Positions 44,470 through 52,638 of a stretch of 64,000 nt of DNA are shown here, piece by piece. The stretch lies in assembly GCF_013375555.1 (NCBI RefSeq), contig NZ_JABXWB010000003.1, forward strand, positions 62,001 to 126,000, in the 5' to 3' direction. Position numbers and translations under genes: made by a program. Source of the stretch: Sphingobium sp. EM0848 (lineage in GTDB: Bacteria > Pseudomonadota > Alphaproteobacteria > Sphingomonadales > Sphingomonadaceae). The notes under the pieces were generated by a model. That model was not told the origin of the DNA. It saw only the letters and a list, made by a program, of their open reading frames with translations, and did no database searches. Each line of letters opens with the position of its first letter. Within the stretch, counting starts at the first letter, position 1.

Positions 44470-45393
44470 CTAAAATGTCGAAACCTGTGCCAGGCGATAC
44501 GGGGCCATGGTCTGCCGATCGCCCGCACTTGCCTGTGTTTCCGGCCGGCCGCCCGGTATCGCAGGGCCGCTCAGCCGAGACCAGTTGCGCAATATGTCGT
44601 CGACATAGAGGCGGGTCTGCCGGATGAGGGGGACCATCGCTTTTCGTATCCGGCCCGGTCCCGCATTATAGGCGGCGAGTGCCAAATGGACCTGGCCGAA
44701 GCGATCGAGTTGCTGGCGCAGATAGCGGGCGCCGCCCCGCAAATTCTGGTCAACAGCATAGCGATCGACACCCAGTTCCGCAGCGGTGTCGGGCATGAGT
44801 TGGGTCAATCCATAAGCATTTTGGGACGAGAAGACATGATGGCGATAGCCGCTCTCCTGGATGATCATCGCGTCGAACAAACCGACCGGAATGGCAAATT
44901 CGCAGGCGATCTGGCTCATCAGGCCGTAATAACCCTGGCGCCGGTCCTCGACGTCTGCCCGCAGGAATCCGGTCGGACGGTAGGCAACGGACAAGCAACC
45001 CGGCACCCAGCGCGGGGACGGCAACCCATAGAGCGGACCGCCGGTCATCCAGGGCGGGATGGCGATCGCATCCGTAGAAGGCGAGAAGCGTCCAGGACCG
45101 ACGGGGTCGGCGATGCTCCGGGACTCCTGGCCCGATTCCTGCCCCTGCGCGAAACTGGTCGCCATCTGGATTTCGACCGACGGGCGAGTGGGGCCACCAG
45201 CGAATGCGTCTGTCTGGACCGCAAACGGGGGAGCCGCGGCATCTGCCGGTGCGGAAGGATCGGCCGGTCCGTCAGCGGACGGGACAGCGCCCATCCTGAT
45301 CAATTGCACCGTTCGCAAGGTCTGCGCCGCAGCGGCATGTGCCATGCATGTTCCGACGACCATTATCCCGGCGAGCAGAAAGGCCCTGCGCAT
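44470..45393 (-). CDS. Lytic transglycosylase (VirB1-like)
   Basis: A 307-residue exported protein with signal peptide (MRRAFLLAGIMVVGTCMAHA). A disordered linker is followed by a lysozyme-like SLT domain: catalytic Glu in IIQESGYRH (near residue 179), SSQNAYGLTQLMPDTA, NLRGGARYLRQQLDRFG, ALAAYNAGPGRI. It opens peptidoglycan for the secretion channel. AGGAG precedes the ATG at 45393. It is convergent with the HTH gene and divergent from the DUF1173-like gene. Confidence 0.92.
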   Translation of the reverse strand: MRRAFLLAGIMVVGTCMAHAAAAQTLRTVQLIRMGAVPSADGPADPSAPADAAAPPFAVQTDAFAGGPTRPSVEIQMATSFAQGQESGQESRSIADPVGPGRFSPSTDAIAIPPWMTGGPLYGLPSPRWVPGCLSVAYRPTGFLRADVEDRRQGYYGLMSQIACEFAIPVGLFDAMIIQESGYRHHVFSSQNAYGLTQLMPDTAAELGVDRYAVDQNLRGGARYLRQQLDRFGQVHLALAAYNAGPGRIRKAMVPLIRQTRLYVDDILRNWSRLSGPAIPGGRPETQASAGDRQTMAPYRLAQVSTF

Positions 45394-45500
45394 AGCATTC
45401 TCCTGAGCGTTAAGGCCCAAGTGGAGATCAGCGCGACGGAGGCTGTCAACCCTGCGGCGCGAGACTGTGCCTCCCCTCGTCCTTCTCCCGCGAGGCTCGC

Positions 45501-46796
45501 ATGTGGTTGATCGATCGGAATAGTGATGGGCTCCAGACCCGGCGCATCCCCCTCCCCCGGCCGGTGCGCGAGGCACTGGTTCGCTGGTATGAAGGAGATG
45601 GCGACCATCATGATGAGGAAGCAGGTATATTGCTCGTCCAGCAGGCGCGCATCGGCGAGAAATGGATTGCCTGCGACTGCCTGGAAGAGAGCGAGGCGCC
45701 GCCAATCCTGACGCCCGCTTACTTGAGCGAAGCGGAAACCTATTATCTGCGGCGGCTGACCAGCGCCAAGCGACCCGAACATCGCACCGACTGTCCCTTC
45801 TTCCGCGACCAGGCAACCAATCGCATCACCGAAGTGCGCAGTCCTCTCAATCCGGCGGAACCTCCGGCGGGCTTCTTCGAAGTGCTGCGGCCCGCGCCTG
45901 AAAATCTCGCGCAGCGGCCCGAAGAGGATTTGACCGACGACCGCACGCGCAACGCGTCGATCCCCCGGCTTGCCCGACTGCTCTGGCGCCTGATCGATGC
46001 CGCGGACCTGAACCGCCTCCCTCCCGTTCGCCACGCTTCCCTCTCCCCTTCCATCAGGCAAGAGTTCCAGGCTCTTGGACAGGCCGCCGCGAAGATTGAG
46101 ATCGCGCCCGGCATGGAATTGGCAAGCGCGCTCTGGACCCACGCCCAGCCTCTCCACAGCAAACAGATCTATGCGTCACTCCGGCGGCTTTCCGAGAAAT
46201 GGCCGCGCGGCCATGCACCCCAGGCTTTTCTCACGCTGTTCGCACCAGCCTTCCAGGGCACGACAATTGAGGTGCCGGGCGGCGAACCGGTGCAGGTCGC
46301 CAATCGCGTGCAGTCGCCATCGGTGCGGACCAATATCATCAAAGGTCCCTATCTCGTCCTTGTCGTTGTCGGTGAATATCCGGAGTCTCGTAGCTTCGCT
46401 CCGCTGCGTGCCTATGCGCAGCCCATCTATTCAGGGCGGAGATTTGTTCCGGTCGACAGTGAGTTTGAACGCCTGGTGTTGCGCCAGCTTCTCGAAGCCC
46501 AGAATAGCCTCGACCGTCTCAATATTGATCTTGCAATCGAAAAGCCGGTCTTCGATCGATTGACGGACCTGGGGCCCTGCAGACCAGACTTCCTCGTCGA
46601 AGCACGCTCAAGAGAGACCGGCGAAATCCGACTATTGATCATAGAGGCGATGGGGTTTGACGACGAAAGCTACCGCGCCGCAAAGGCCGTGACGCTGCCC
46701 CGGATGCGGCAAATCGCACCGGTCCTTGCCGTGACACCCCGGGACGCGGACAGCCGACGAATAGGTCCAATGGTGATCGAGACTATCCTGTCATGA
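45501..46796 (+). CDS. DUF1173-like protein
   Basis: A 431-residue protein of the kind annotated DUF1173 next to transfer genes in alphaproteobacteria. Cys/His residues that could bind zinc are visible: ACDCLE near residue 53, then PEHRTDCPFF near 95. The C-terminal part (CRPDFLVEARSR, then LLIIEAMG) is reminiscent of a PD-(D/E)xK nuclease strand pair, but a full motif is not certain. The start at 45501 has GAGG upstream. Function in transfer is unknown. Confidence 0.6.
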   Translation: MWLIDRNSDGLQTRRIPLPRPVREALVRWYEGDGDHHDEEAGILLVQQARIGEKWIACDCLEESEAPPILTPAYLSEAETYYLRRLTSAKRPEHRTDCPFFRDQATNRITEVRSPLNPAEPPAGFFEVLRPAPENLAQRPEEDLTDDRTRNASIPRLARLLWRLIDAADLNRLPPVRHASLSPSIRQEFQALGQAAAKIEIAPGMELASALWTHAQPLHSKQIYASLRRLSEKWPRGHAPQAFLTLFAPAFQGTTIEVPGGEPVQVANRVQSPSVRTNIIKGPYLVLVVVGEYPESRSFAPLRAYAQPIYSGRRFVPVDSEFERLVLRQLLEAQNSLDRLNIDLAIEKPVFDRLTDLGPCRPDFLVEARSRETGEIRLLIIEAMGFDDESYRAAKAVTLPRMRQIAPVLAVTPRDADSRRIGPMVIETILS

Positions 46797-46958
46797 CCTT
46801 GATCTGATTCATCAAAATTACAGGGCATGACCTCACGGAACCATGGTGTGATGAAAGTCTTTAACTCGTCTCGTCTTGGCTCGCGCAAATGGTGATTTAC
46901 ATTTTGCTCCATTGCGCGCATGAGGCGCAGAACGTTCCTCGAAGATGGGTCCGCGATC

Positions 46959-47843
46959 ATGGCCGACAACAATGCTCCCGACATCACCGTTCTGACCGTC
47001 CAGTTGGTGAGCGCTTTCGTTTCCAACAACACGGTGGCGAGTAACGACCTTGCCGGCCTGATCCAGTCGACGCGCGCCGCGCTGACCAACGAACTCAATC
47101 CCACGCCTGCCGCGCCCGAGGCGCCCACTTACACGCCTGCGGTTTCGGTCCGTAAGAGCCTGTCATCGCCGGACCATATCCTCAGCCTCATTGACGGCAA
47201 GCCCTACAAGACCTTGAAGCGTCACCTGGCTTCGCACGGCCTGAACCCCGAGGAATATCGTTCGCGCTACAATCTGCCCAAAAGCTATCCGCTGGTCGCG
47301 ACCAGCTATTCGGATGCGCGCCGCGCGGTCGCTTCAAAGATCGGTCTCGGCCGCAAGCCCATCACGCCTGCTGCTCCGGCTGCAGAAGCCAAGCCAGCCG
47401 CGGCGGCTGCGCCGAGCACGCCCGCTCCTGCAAAGGCAAAGGCGCCTGCCAAAGTCGCTGCGCCCAAGAAGGCGGTGAATGGCGACGCCAAGGCGAAATC
47501 GGTCAAGGCCGCAGCTCCTACCGCTCCCGCCAAGGCAGCTCCCAAGGCGCCTGCCGCAGCAAAGACGGCTCCAGTTGCCGATACAAAGGCTGCGCCGGCG
47601 AAGGCGAAGGCCGAACCCCGCAAGCGCCTGTCGATTGCCGCGCCGAAGGACGAAAAGCCCGCCGCGAAGGTCGAAGCTGCCGCCAAGCCGGAAGTGAAGG
47701 CCGCTGCTCCCAAGGCCAAGCCGGCAGCCGCGCCGAAGGCGGCGAAGCCCGCAGCGGCTGCAAAGAAGCCTAAAAAGGCGGCCAAGGCGGTTGTGAATGG
47801 CGACGCCAAGCCTAAGGCTGACACCGCGTCAGCCAGCGCCTGA
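46959..47843 (+). CDS. MucR/Ros-family regulator with long Ala/Pro/Lys tail
   Basis: A 294-residue protein. Residues 1-130 match MucR/Ros: DITVLTVQLVSAFVSNN, SLSSPDHILSLIDGKPYK, LKRHLASHGLNPEEYRSRY, SYPLVATSYSDARR. The usual zinc Cys (IVCLEDG in relatives) is Ser here, as in some Cys-less members. The remaining 165 residues are almost only Ala, Pro, Lys and Val, like histone H1 or MucR tails that bind DNA loosely. The ATG at 46959 is chosen because the family starts MADN-like there; an upstream start adds a basic stub. MucR proteins silence AT-rich horizontally acquired DNA in alphaproteobacteria; that role is inferred. A strong terminator follows. Confidence 0.8.
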   Translation: MADNNAPDITVLTVQLVSAFVSNNTVASNDLAGLIQSTRAALTNELNPTPAAPEAPTYTPAVSVRKSLSSPDHILSLIDGKPYKTLKRHLASHGLNPEEYRSRYNLPKSYPLVATSYSDARRAVASKIGLGRKPITPAAPAAEAKPAAAAAPSTPAPAKAKAPAKVAAPKKAVNGDAKAKSVKAAAPTAPAKAAPKAPAAAKTAPVADTKAAPAKAKAEPRKRLSIAAPKDEKPAAKVEAAAKPEVKAAAPKAKPAAAPKAAKPAAAAKKPKKAAKAVVNGDAKPKADTASASA

Positions 47844-47877
47844 GCGATCAGTCGGTTTTCAATGCCCTGATTTCAGG

Positions 47878-47906
47878 ACAGCCCCGCTCCGGCGGGGCTG
47901 TTTTTT
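47878..47906 (+). terminator. Intrinsic terminator after the MucR gene
   Basis: ACAGCCCCGC at 47878-47887 pairs perfectly with GCGGGGCTGT at 47892-47901 over a 4-base loop (TCCG). T's follow at 47901-47906. It lies 35 bases after the stop. Confidence 0.9.
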
Positions 47907-47985
47907 ATGATCATCGGCCCATTCAGTTGCTACTGGATCGGCCAATGCTTTTTCAGGCAATCACACAGGCAAACCGGGCTTTCGG

Positions 47986-48156
47986 TTAAACGAGGTCTGC
48001 TGATACTGCCAAAAGATACCGCCTTATGTCTTCAGCATCATGCTCTCCGCCAAGGGCGATCGACGCATTGATCGTCTTGCGCAAGTCCTCGAGCTGAGCC
48101 TGGCGCAATTCAGCAAGACGGAAATGTTCCCGGCGCTCGGCAACGGGTTCGTTCAT
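47986..48156 (-). CDS. Small hypothetical protein (56 aa)
   Basis: A 56-residue frame from the ATG at 48156 to TAA at 47986, beginning MNEPVAERREHFRLAELRQA and continuing with a charged helix and GGEHDAEDIRRYLLAVSAD. The helical, well-balanced composition suggests it is translated. It lies 101 bases after the XRE gene on the same strand and may be its partner. The Shine-Dalgarno is weak and no family was recognised. Confidence 0.4.
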   Translation of the reverse strand: MNEPVAERREHFRLAELRQAQLEDLRKTINASIALGGEHDAEDIRRYLLAVSADLV

Positions 48157-48257
48157 GGGACTCAACGGGCCTCGTCAGCCGACAATAGCAAATTTCGTAA
48201 ACCAGCACCTAAGGACATGCGCGAACATCGCTGCCCACCGGATGAAGTGCCGATCCT

Positions 48258-48773
48258 TCAACCTTTGGCAAGACGCGGTTTGCGCACATTCACAGGCACG
48301 GACGCCGACTTGCGCGATTGCGGCTGCCGTTCCTGGAGCCAGTTCTCGGCATAAGTGTCGCGGGTACGAACCCATCCAGTCAGGTCTTTATTGACCTTCT
48401 TCATCGCGCCGAGGATCACTCCCAGCTCAAGATATCCGATATCGTTGCCCAGCTCGTCGTTGAGCTCCCCCATATGGATCATCACGATCGTCATGAGCTT
48501 ATTGTCAGCGCAGCGCACGGCAAACTCCGGTGAACCAAGCTGCACGACTGCCGCGAGCGCATGAGGATCGGAATTGGTTGCTTCCGCGAAACGCGTTATC
48601 CGGTCATTACTGATGCGACCCTGGCCTGACTCCAGATAGTCGTAGGAGCGAGCCGACATGCCCATCGCCTTGGCTACTTCGGCAACGCTCATTCGACGCA
48701 TCTTACGGACCAGGCGCATGGCCTCTCCGATCAGAGCTCCATCGTTCGTTTCCTCAGGCGTCTTGCTGCTCAT
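48258..48773 (-). CDS. XRE-family transcriptional regulator
   Basis: A 171-residue protein with an HTH (MRRMSVAEVAKAMGMSARSYDYLESGQGRIS) in residues about 25-60. A helical C-terminal part with a MIHMGELNDELGNDIG segment follows. The ATG at 48773 is preferred over a GTG at 48836, which only adds an unconserved leader. It is divergent from the GntR-like gene that opens the lasso-peptide region; their 305-base shared gap holds palindromes. It may regulate the lasso locus, the small downstream gene, or itself. Confidence 0.78.
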   Translation of the reverse strand: MSSKTPEETNDGALIGEAMRLVRKMRRMSVAEVAKAMGMSARSYDYLESGQGRISNDRITRFAEATNSDPHALAAVVQLGSPEFAVRCADNKLMTIVMIHMGELNDELGNDIGYLELGVILGAMKKVNKDLTGWVRTRDTYAENWLQERQPQSRKSASVPVNVRKPRLAKG

Positions 48774-49078
48774 CTCCACATCATTCCGTCGGGTTTCCAG
48801 GCAGACCAACGCAGAACCTGGCAGCGTCAGTTTCACAATAAAACCAGAAAAACGTCTCCAGATAAACCTTTGATTTTGTTCGCGCAGAAAATTTGCGCCA
48901 ATTCGGCAGCTTTACCGCGCAATCGCGCAAAATTGCTGCGGCAAATGGGCGCTCTTTTGTGATTGTCGCACCGCAAATGTGGGAAAACACACCCTCCACC
49001 CCAGCTTGGATCAATTTTTACTCGCCAACGCCCAGCACCGCCGCGACCTCCATGATTCGGATCTGGAAGGGACACGGC
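48774..49078. promoter_or_regulatory. Divergent control region between XRE and GntR-like genes
   Basis: This AT-rich gap contains GCGCA/TGCGC inverted half-sites at 48882-48898, CGGCAGC near 48904 and AAAATTGCTGC near 48929. The AAAATTGCTGC word recurs at 60310-60320 in the other large control gap of this region, with CGGCAATT close by. These could be shared operators for a regulator of the lasso locus. Confidence 0.35.
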
Positions 49079-49720
49079 ATGTTCATGGGTACTTCTGACG
49101 ACAGGGCTTATCTGCAAGCGTATAAAGCAATCCGTCTGGCACTGCGCGAACGCCATTGGGCGGAAGGCCAGCATGTTTCCGCCAACCAGTGCGCCAAAAC
49201 CTATCAATTTAGCCCGACACCCGTGCGCGAGGCCATGGCGCGGCTAGCGGGCGAAGGCCTGCTCGAAGAGCGGCGCGGCATGGGCTATTTTGTTCCTCGC
49301 CTCGGTCCGGTGGAATTGAGCGAACTTTACACCGTGGCCCAAAGCACGGCGGCCATGCTGGTGAATGAGCCTGTCATGCTCCCCGCCAAGGTCACAGCCA
49401 ATCGCGCTGAGCAAACAAAATTCGACAGTGGCACGATCCTCGTGACACTGGCCGGACAGACCGCGAACTCGCTCCTTTGCCAGCTTGCGGCCAATCTCGA
49501 TGCGAGACTTGCTCCCGTGCAGGCGGCCGAAGCCCAGATGTTCGACCTGGCCGCCGAGTCTTCTGAATTTGTGGCGCTGCTTGGAGGGGGTGACCGACGG
49601 CTCCTACAACGCTTCACGAACGGCTATTACGGCAGACGGCGCAGGGCCGCCCTCGAGATTGCCCGCCGACATGACGGCAGCGCGAAAACCGGCAACAGAA
49701 TGAAAAGAGAGCGAAAATAA
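49079..49720 (+). CDS. GntR-like regulator next to the lasso-peptide genes
   Basis: A 213-residue protein with a winged-helix GntR N-terminus (AYKAIRLALRERHWAEGQHVSAN, FSPTPVREAMARLAGEGLLEE, GMGYFVPRL). The C-terminal region (residues 90-200) is shorter than a normal FCD ligand domain and is degraded or divergent, with an Arg-rich end. AAGGGA precedes the ATG at 49079. It lies 84 bases before the first precursor gene, in the same direction. GntR-type genes are found beside several sphingomonad lasso loci; a local control role is inferred. Confidence 0.75.
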   Translation: MFMGTSDDRAYLQAYKAIRLALRERHWAEGQHVSANQCAKTYQFSPTPVREAMARLAGEGLLEERRGMGYFVPRLGPVELSELYTVAQSTAAMLVNEPVMLPAKVTANRAEQTKFDSGTILVTLAGQTANSLLCQLAANLDARLAPVQAAEAQMFDLAAESSEFVALLGGGDRRLLQRFTNGYYGRRRRAALEIARRHDGSAKTGNRMKRERK

Positions 49721-49804
49721 GCGCAATATCATTTGAATAGCGAAGCGCGCCAGTGCCTCATGGGCATGCCGATGTTCGGCACATTCCAATGAAGGAGGTT
49801 CGTG

Positions 49805-49921
49805 ATGACCAAAGTGAAGACCGTTCGCCTGCGGCGCCTCGGCAGCGTCTCCCGCGACACCAAGGCGATCGTCCAGACGGGCGAGCAGGAGGAATTCATT
49901 CCCGTCCTGTCTTACGCCTGA
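49805..49921 (+). CDS. Lasso peptide precursor 1
   Basis: A 38-residue precursor, too short for usual gene finders. A strong AAGGAGG lies 6 bases before the ATG. The leader ends in LGSVSRDTK, with the Thr at position -2 that B-type proteases require, giving the predicted core AIVQTGEQEEFIPVLSYA (18 residues). Glu9 is the expected acceptor for a ring to the N-terminal Ala (9-membered). The first residue is Ala, not the usual Gly, as reported for some caulonodins. It is followed by a hairpin, a second precursor, then B and C genes. The mature structure is inferred. Confidence 0.88.
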   Translation: MTKVKTVRLRRLGSVSRDTKAIVQTGEQEEFIPVLSYA

Positions 49922-49929
49922 CCCCACCC

Positions 49930-49957
49930 GGGAGCGGCCTTCAAGGAGGTCGCTCCC
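49930..49957 (+). terminator. Stem-loop between the two precursor genes
   Basis: GGGAGCGGCC (49930-49939) pairs with GGTCGCTCCC (49948-49957) apart from one G-T wobble, over an 8-base loop that contains AAGGAG. There is no U-tract, so it is more an mRNA-stabilising or attenuating hairpin than a full terminator. Such hairpins after the precursor let A be made in excess over B and C. Confidence 0.55.
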
Positions 49958-50074
49958 TCCCCTATCACCTTAAACCCCATCACCACCGCACCGGGAAAAT
50001 CGAGCCCAAAGCATGTGCGACCCCCGCCACATGAGCTGGCCGACCCCGGTGCATCCAACGAACGAGGTTCATTC

Positions 50075-50191
50075 ATGAGCAAGAAGAAATGCGTTGGCCT
50101 GCGGCGCCTTGGTAGCGTCTCGCGCAATACCCATGCGATCACCCAGATGGGCGACAGCGAAGAATTCATGCCGGTTCTCTGCTGGCCCTGA
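50075..50191 (+). CDS. Lasso peptide precursor 2
   Basis: A second 38-residue precursor, equal in length to the first and aligned without gaps. The leader shares LRRLGSVSR and ends in NTH (Thr at -2); the predicted core is AITQMGDSEEFMPVLCWP. Glu9, the EEF, P and VL positions are kept, while the tail ends CWP rather than SYA and a Cys appears at core position 16. GAGG lies about 10 bases before the ATG at 50075, weaker than for precursor 1. It is 153 bases after precursor 1 and 58 before the B gene. It was found by translating between features. Confidence 0.88.
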   Translation: MSKKKCVGLRRLGSVSRNTHAITQMGDSEEFMPVLCWP

Positions 50192-50198
50192 CGCCTAT

Positions 50199-50232
50199 GG
50201 GAGCGGTTCCAGCCGGACACTGCTCCCCTTTT
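50199..50232 (+). terminator. Attenuator-like stem-loop between precursor 2 and B gene
   Basis: GGGAGC (50199-50204) pairs with GCTCCC (50222-50227), followed by CTTTT (50228-50232). The stem matches the one after precursor 1 (same GGGAGCG start), as expected from a precursor-gene duplication. It probably limits read-through into B and C. Confidence 0.55.
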
Positions 50233-50249
50233 CCCATGGGAACCGTTTC

Positions 50250-50882
50250 ATGCCGCTCACTCCCTCCCCGCATGTCCGTGTCGCTGATGTCGACAACGAC
50301 CTCATCCTCCTCGATCTGTCCGACGACAGTTATTTCTGTCTCTCAGGCGAAGAGGCAGATGAAGTCATCCTGGCTCTCCGAGGGGACGAACAGAATCCCG
50401 AGAGTCCGGTGATCGCTGAATTGCTCGATGCGGGTCTCCTGCGCGCAGTCGACGACCTCATCCCGGCCTTCCTCGAGCGGCCGATGCCCGAGAATGGGAT
50501 GCCCCCTCGCGCCAGCACGTTGGCAAGCCTGACGCTCCTCCCCGCCATCCTGGCGGGACTCATCCACTATCAGCTCCACCGCAAGACCCTGCTTCGCCGC
50601 CCCGTCCGCACGGCAACAAGAAAGACGCTGGATGACGCAGAGGTTATCCGCCTGGTCCGGCGCTTCCGGCAATTGCGCATCCTCATGCCGCGCAGCGGCC
50701 GTTGCTTCGTCCAGTCCTGGCTGCTGCTCAGACTCCTGCGCAAACGCGGCGTGGCCGCGGAATGGATTTTCGGCGTGCGGACCTATCCGTTCGAAGCCCA
50801 TTGCTGGGTGGAGTGGCGGGGCCGCGTCCTCAATGATTGGGCCGATCATGTCCGCTGGTACGAACCCATTGCCCAGTTCTGA
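50250..50882 (+). CDS. Lasso peptide B protein: RRE fused to leader peptidase
   Basis: A 210-residue fused B protein, as in Proteobacteria. Residues 1-80 are the PqqD-like leader-binding RRE (DVDNDLILLDLSDDSYFCLSG). Residues 110-210 are the transglutaminase-like cysteine protease with C152 (RSGRCFVQSW), H184 (EAHCWVEW) and D196 (VLNDW) as catalytic triad. It removes the leader after ATP-dependent delivery of the core to the cyclase. The ATG at 50250 has GGGAA upstream. Its last 35 bases overlap the C gene. Confidence 0.92.
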   Translation: MPLTPSPHVRVADVDNDLILLDLSDDSYFCLSGEEADEVILALRGDEQNPESPVIAELLDAGLLRAVDDLIPAFLERPMPENGMPPRASTLASLTLLPAILAGLIHYQLHRKTLLRRPVRTATRKTLDDAEVIRLVRRFRQLRILMPRSGRCFVQSWLLLRLLRKRGVAAEWIFGVRTYPFEAHCWVEWRGRVLNDWADHVRWYEPIAQF

Positions 50883-52638
50883 TTCCTTATCCTTCTGCGC
50901 CTTGATCGCGCCATCCGGTTCATCGGCCGAGGCCCGCGCCCGGACCGTCGCCGGCGCCCTGAGCGCGCGGCTGCCCGGCCTCATCGCCCAGGCGGACCAT
51001 CCCGGCTTCCTCTTGCTTGCTGAGCCTCAGCGTCAGGGTTGGCAACAGCATGGTGCGCGGAAGAATGTTACCCATGTCCTCGGCGAACTGCTGCCGGGCA
51101 CGCTGCCGGCCGCCTCCCTTCCCGCAGCTCTGGAGACATCCACCGATCCCATCGAGGCGATGACCGCCCTTACCCGCCTGTGCTGGGGCCGTTATGTCAC
51201 CTTCGTTCATGACGCGGAGCGCCAGCAAACCAGCTTCCTGCGCGATCCGTCCGGGGCGCTCCGCGCCTATATCTGGAAGGTCGATGGCCTCACCCTGGTC
51301 GTCAGCGGCTTACCGGACGCGCTCCTCGAAAGTGTCGGCGTTCGACCCACCATCGATTGGTCCGCGCTCGGGACGCTCACGGCGCTTCCCGAACGGGTCG
51401 GAAGCCTGAGCGCCCTTACCGACGTGACAATTCCGCTGCCCGGCACGATCTATCATATTGGTAATGGCGGCATCACCACCCAGTCCATCTGGTCGCCGGC
51501 CGCGTTCGCCAGGCAAAGCCCGACGTCCCTCTCCGATCTCCCCCGCACTCTTGCCAATTGCATTTCCGGATGGGCACATGGATGCGACCAGGTCGCCATT
51601 GAACTATCCGGAGGCCTCGATTCCTCGCTCGTGTTGGGTGGGCTCGCCCGGCGGAAGCAGCGGCCGGCGCTCCAGGCGCTCAATCTCATTCCGCGTTCGG
51701 CAGGCGGCGGAGAAAGCCGCTTTGCCCGCGCGGTAACTGATCATTGGCGCGTTCCCCTGGTCGAAGTGGGCATTGAACCCGAAGAGATCGACTATCTCGC
51801 GCACGCTGAGCGATCCCGCCCGGAACAGCCCTTGGTCTATGGCCTGGACCTCACCGCCGATCGAATATCTGCGAACATTGCGGACAGTATTGGCGCGGCG
51901 CGGATATTGAGTGGCCAGGGCGGCGACGCGGTGCTGTTCCAGCCGCGTGGCCCTCATGTCGCTGCCGACCGGCTGCGCGCCAAGGGGCCCGGCCCGACCT
52001 ATTGGCGGTTGCTTGGGTCGGCCGCCGCGTCCACCGACAGGTCGATCTGGTCTGCTCTCTGGCGATCCCTGCGGCCAGCGCCAATCCGCGTCGCGCCCAA
52101 TTTCCAGCGGGCTCTCGCCGGGCCAAGGCTGAGCGCGCAGCTTGAAGCTGGGCCGCCGCTTCATCCCTGGATGGAGGAAGCGCGGCGCCTGCCACCAGGC
52201 AAGCGGCTTCAGATCGCCATGCTCTCCAACTGCCAGATCTTTCACGCCCCAACCCTGACGGCCGCTGGCCATCGGCTCGCCCATCCCATGCTGTCGCAGC
52301 CGGTGGTCGAGCATTGCCTGCGCGTGCCGGTCTGGGAATTGGTGCCCGACGAGCGCGACCGGGGCGGTGCGCGCGATGTGTTGGCTCAATGGCTGCCGCA
52401 GGCCGTGCGTGAGCGTCGCACCAAGGGAGAGGCGACCGGCTTCTATAGCCGTGCTATCGCGCTCCAACTCGATCGGTTGGGACCGCTGCTGCGCGAAGGT
52501 CATCTGGTTCGGCAAGGCATCATCGACCGCGCGGCGCTGGAACCGATGCTGGACGCGGAAGCGCTGCTCTGGCGTGGCGACCATTCGCTGCTGGCAACGC
52601 TTGTGGCAATGGAATTATGGGCGCAGCGATGGGTGTAG
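50848..52638 (+). CDS. Lasso peptide C protein: macrolactam synthetase (Asn-synthetase-like)
   Basis: A 596-residue ATP-dependent cyclase that adenylates the Glu9 side chain and joins it to the N-terminal amine. An N-terminal glutamine-amidotransferase-like half (no catalytic Cys needed) is followed by the PP-loop ELSGGLDSSLV near residue 251, LNLIPRSAGGGESRFARAV, and RILSGQGGDAVLFQ; a C-terminal RTKGEATGFYS segment is kept. The start is taken as the ATG at 50848 (MSAGTNP), overlapping the B gene by 35 bases; an earlier in-frame start would overlap far more. Its 3' end overlaps the opposing isopeptidase gene by 119 bases. Confidence 0.9.
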   Translation: MSAGTNPLPSSDSLSFCALIAPSGSSAEARARTVAGALSARLPGLIAQADHPGFLLLAEPQRQGWQQHGARKNVTHVLGELLPGTLPAASLPAALETSTDPIEAMTALTRLCWGRYVTFVHDAERQQTSFLRDPSGALRAYIWKVDGLTLVVSGLPDALLESVGVRPTIDWSALGTLTALPERVGSLSALTDVTIPLPGTIYHIGNGGITTQSIWSPAAFARQSPTSLSDLPRTLANCISGWAHGCDQVAIELSGGLDSSLVLGGLARRKQRPALQALNLIPRSAGGGESRFARAVTDHWRVPLVEVGIEPEEIDYLAHAERSRPEQPLVYGLDLTADRISANIADSIGAARILSGQGGDAVLFQPRGPHVAADRLRAKGPGPTYWRLLGSAAASTDRSIWSALWRSLRPAPIRVAPNFQRALAGPRLSAQLEAGPPLHPWMEEARRLPPGKRLQIAMLSNCQIFHAPTLTAAGHRLAHPMLSQPVVEHCLRVPVWELVPDERDRGGARDVLAQWLPQAVRERRTKGEATGFYSRAIALQLDRLGPLLREGHLVRQGIIDRAALEPMLDAEALLWRGDHSLLATLVAMELWAQRWV

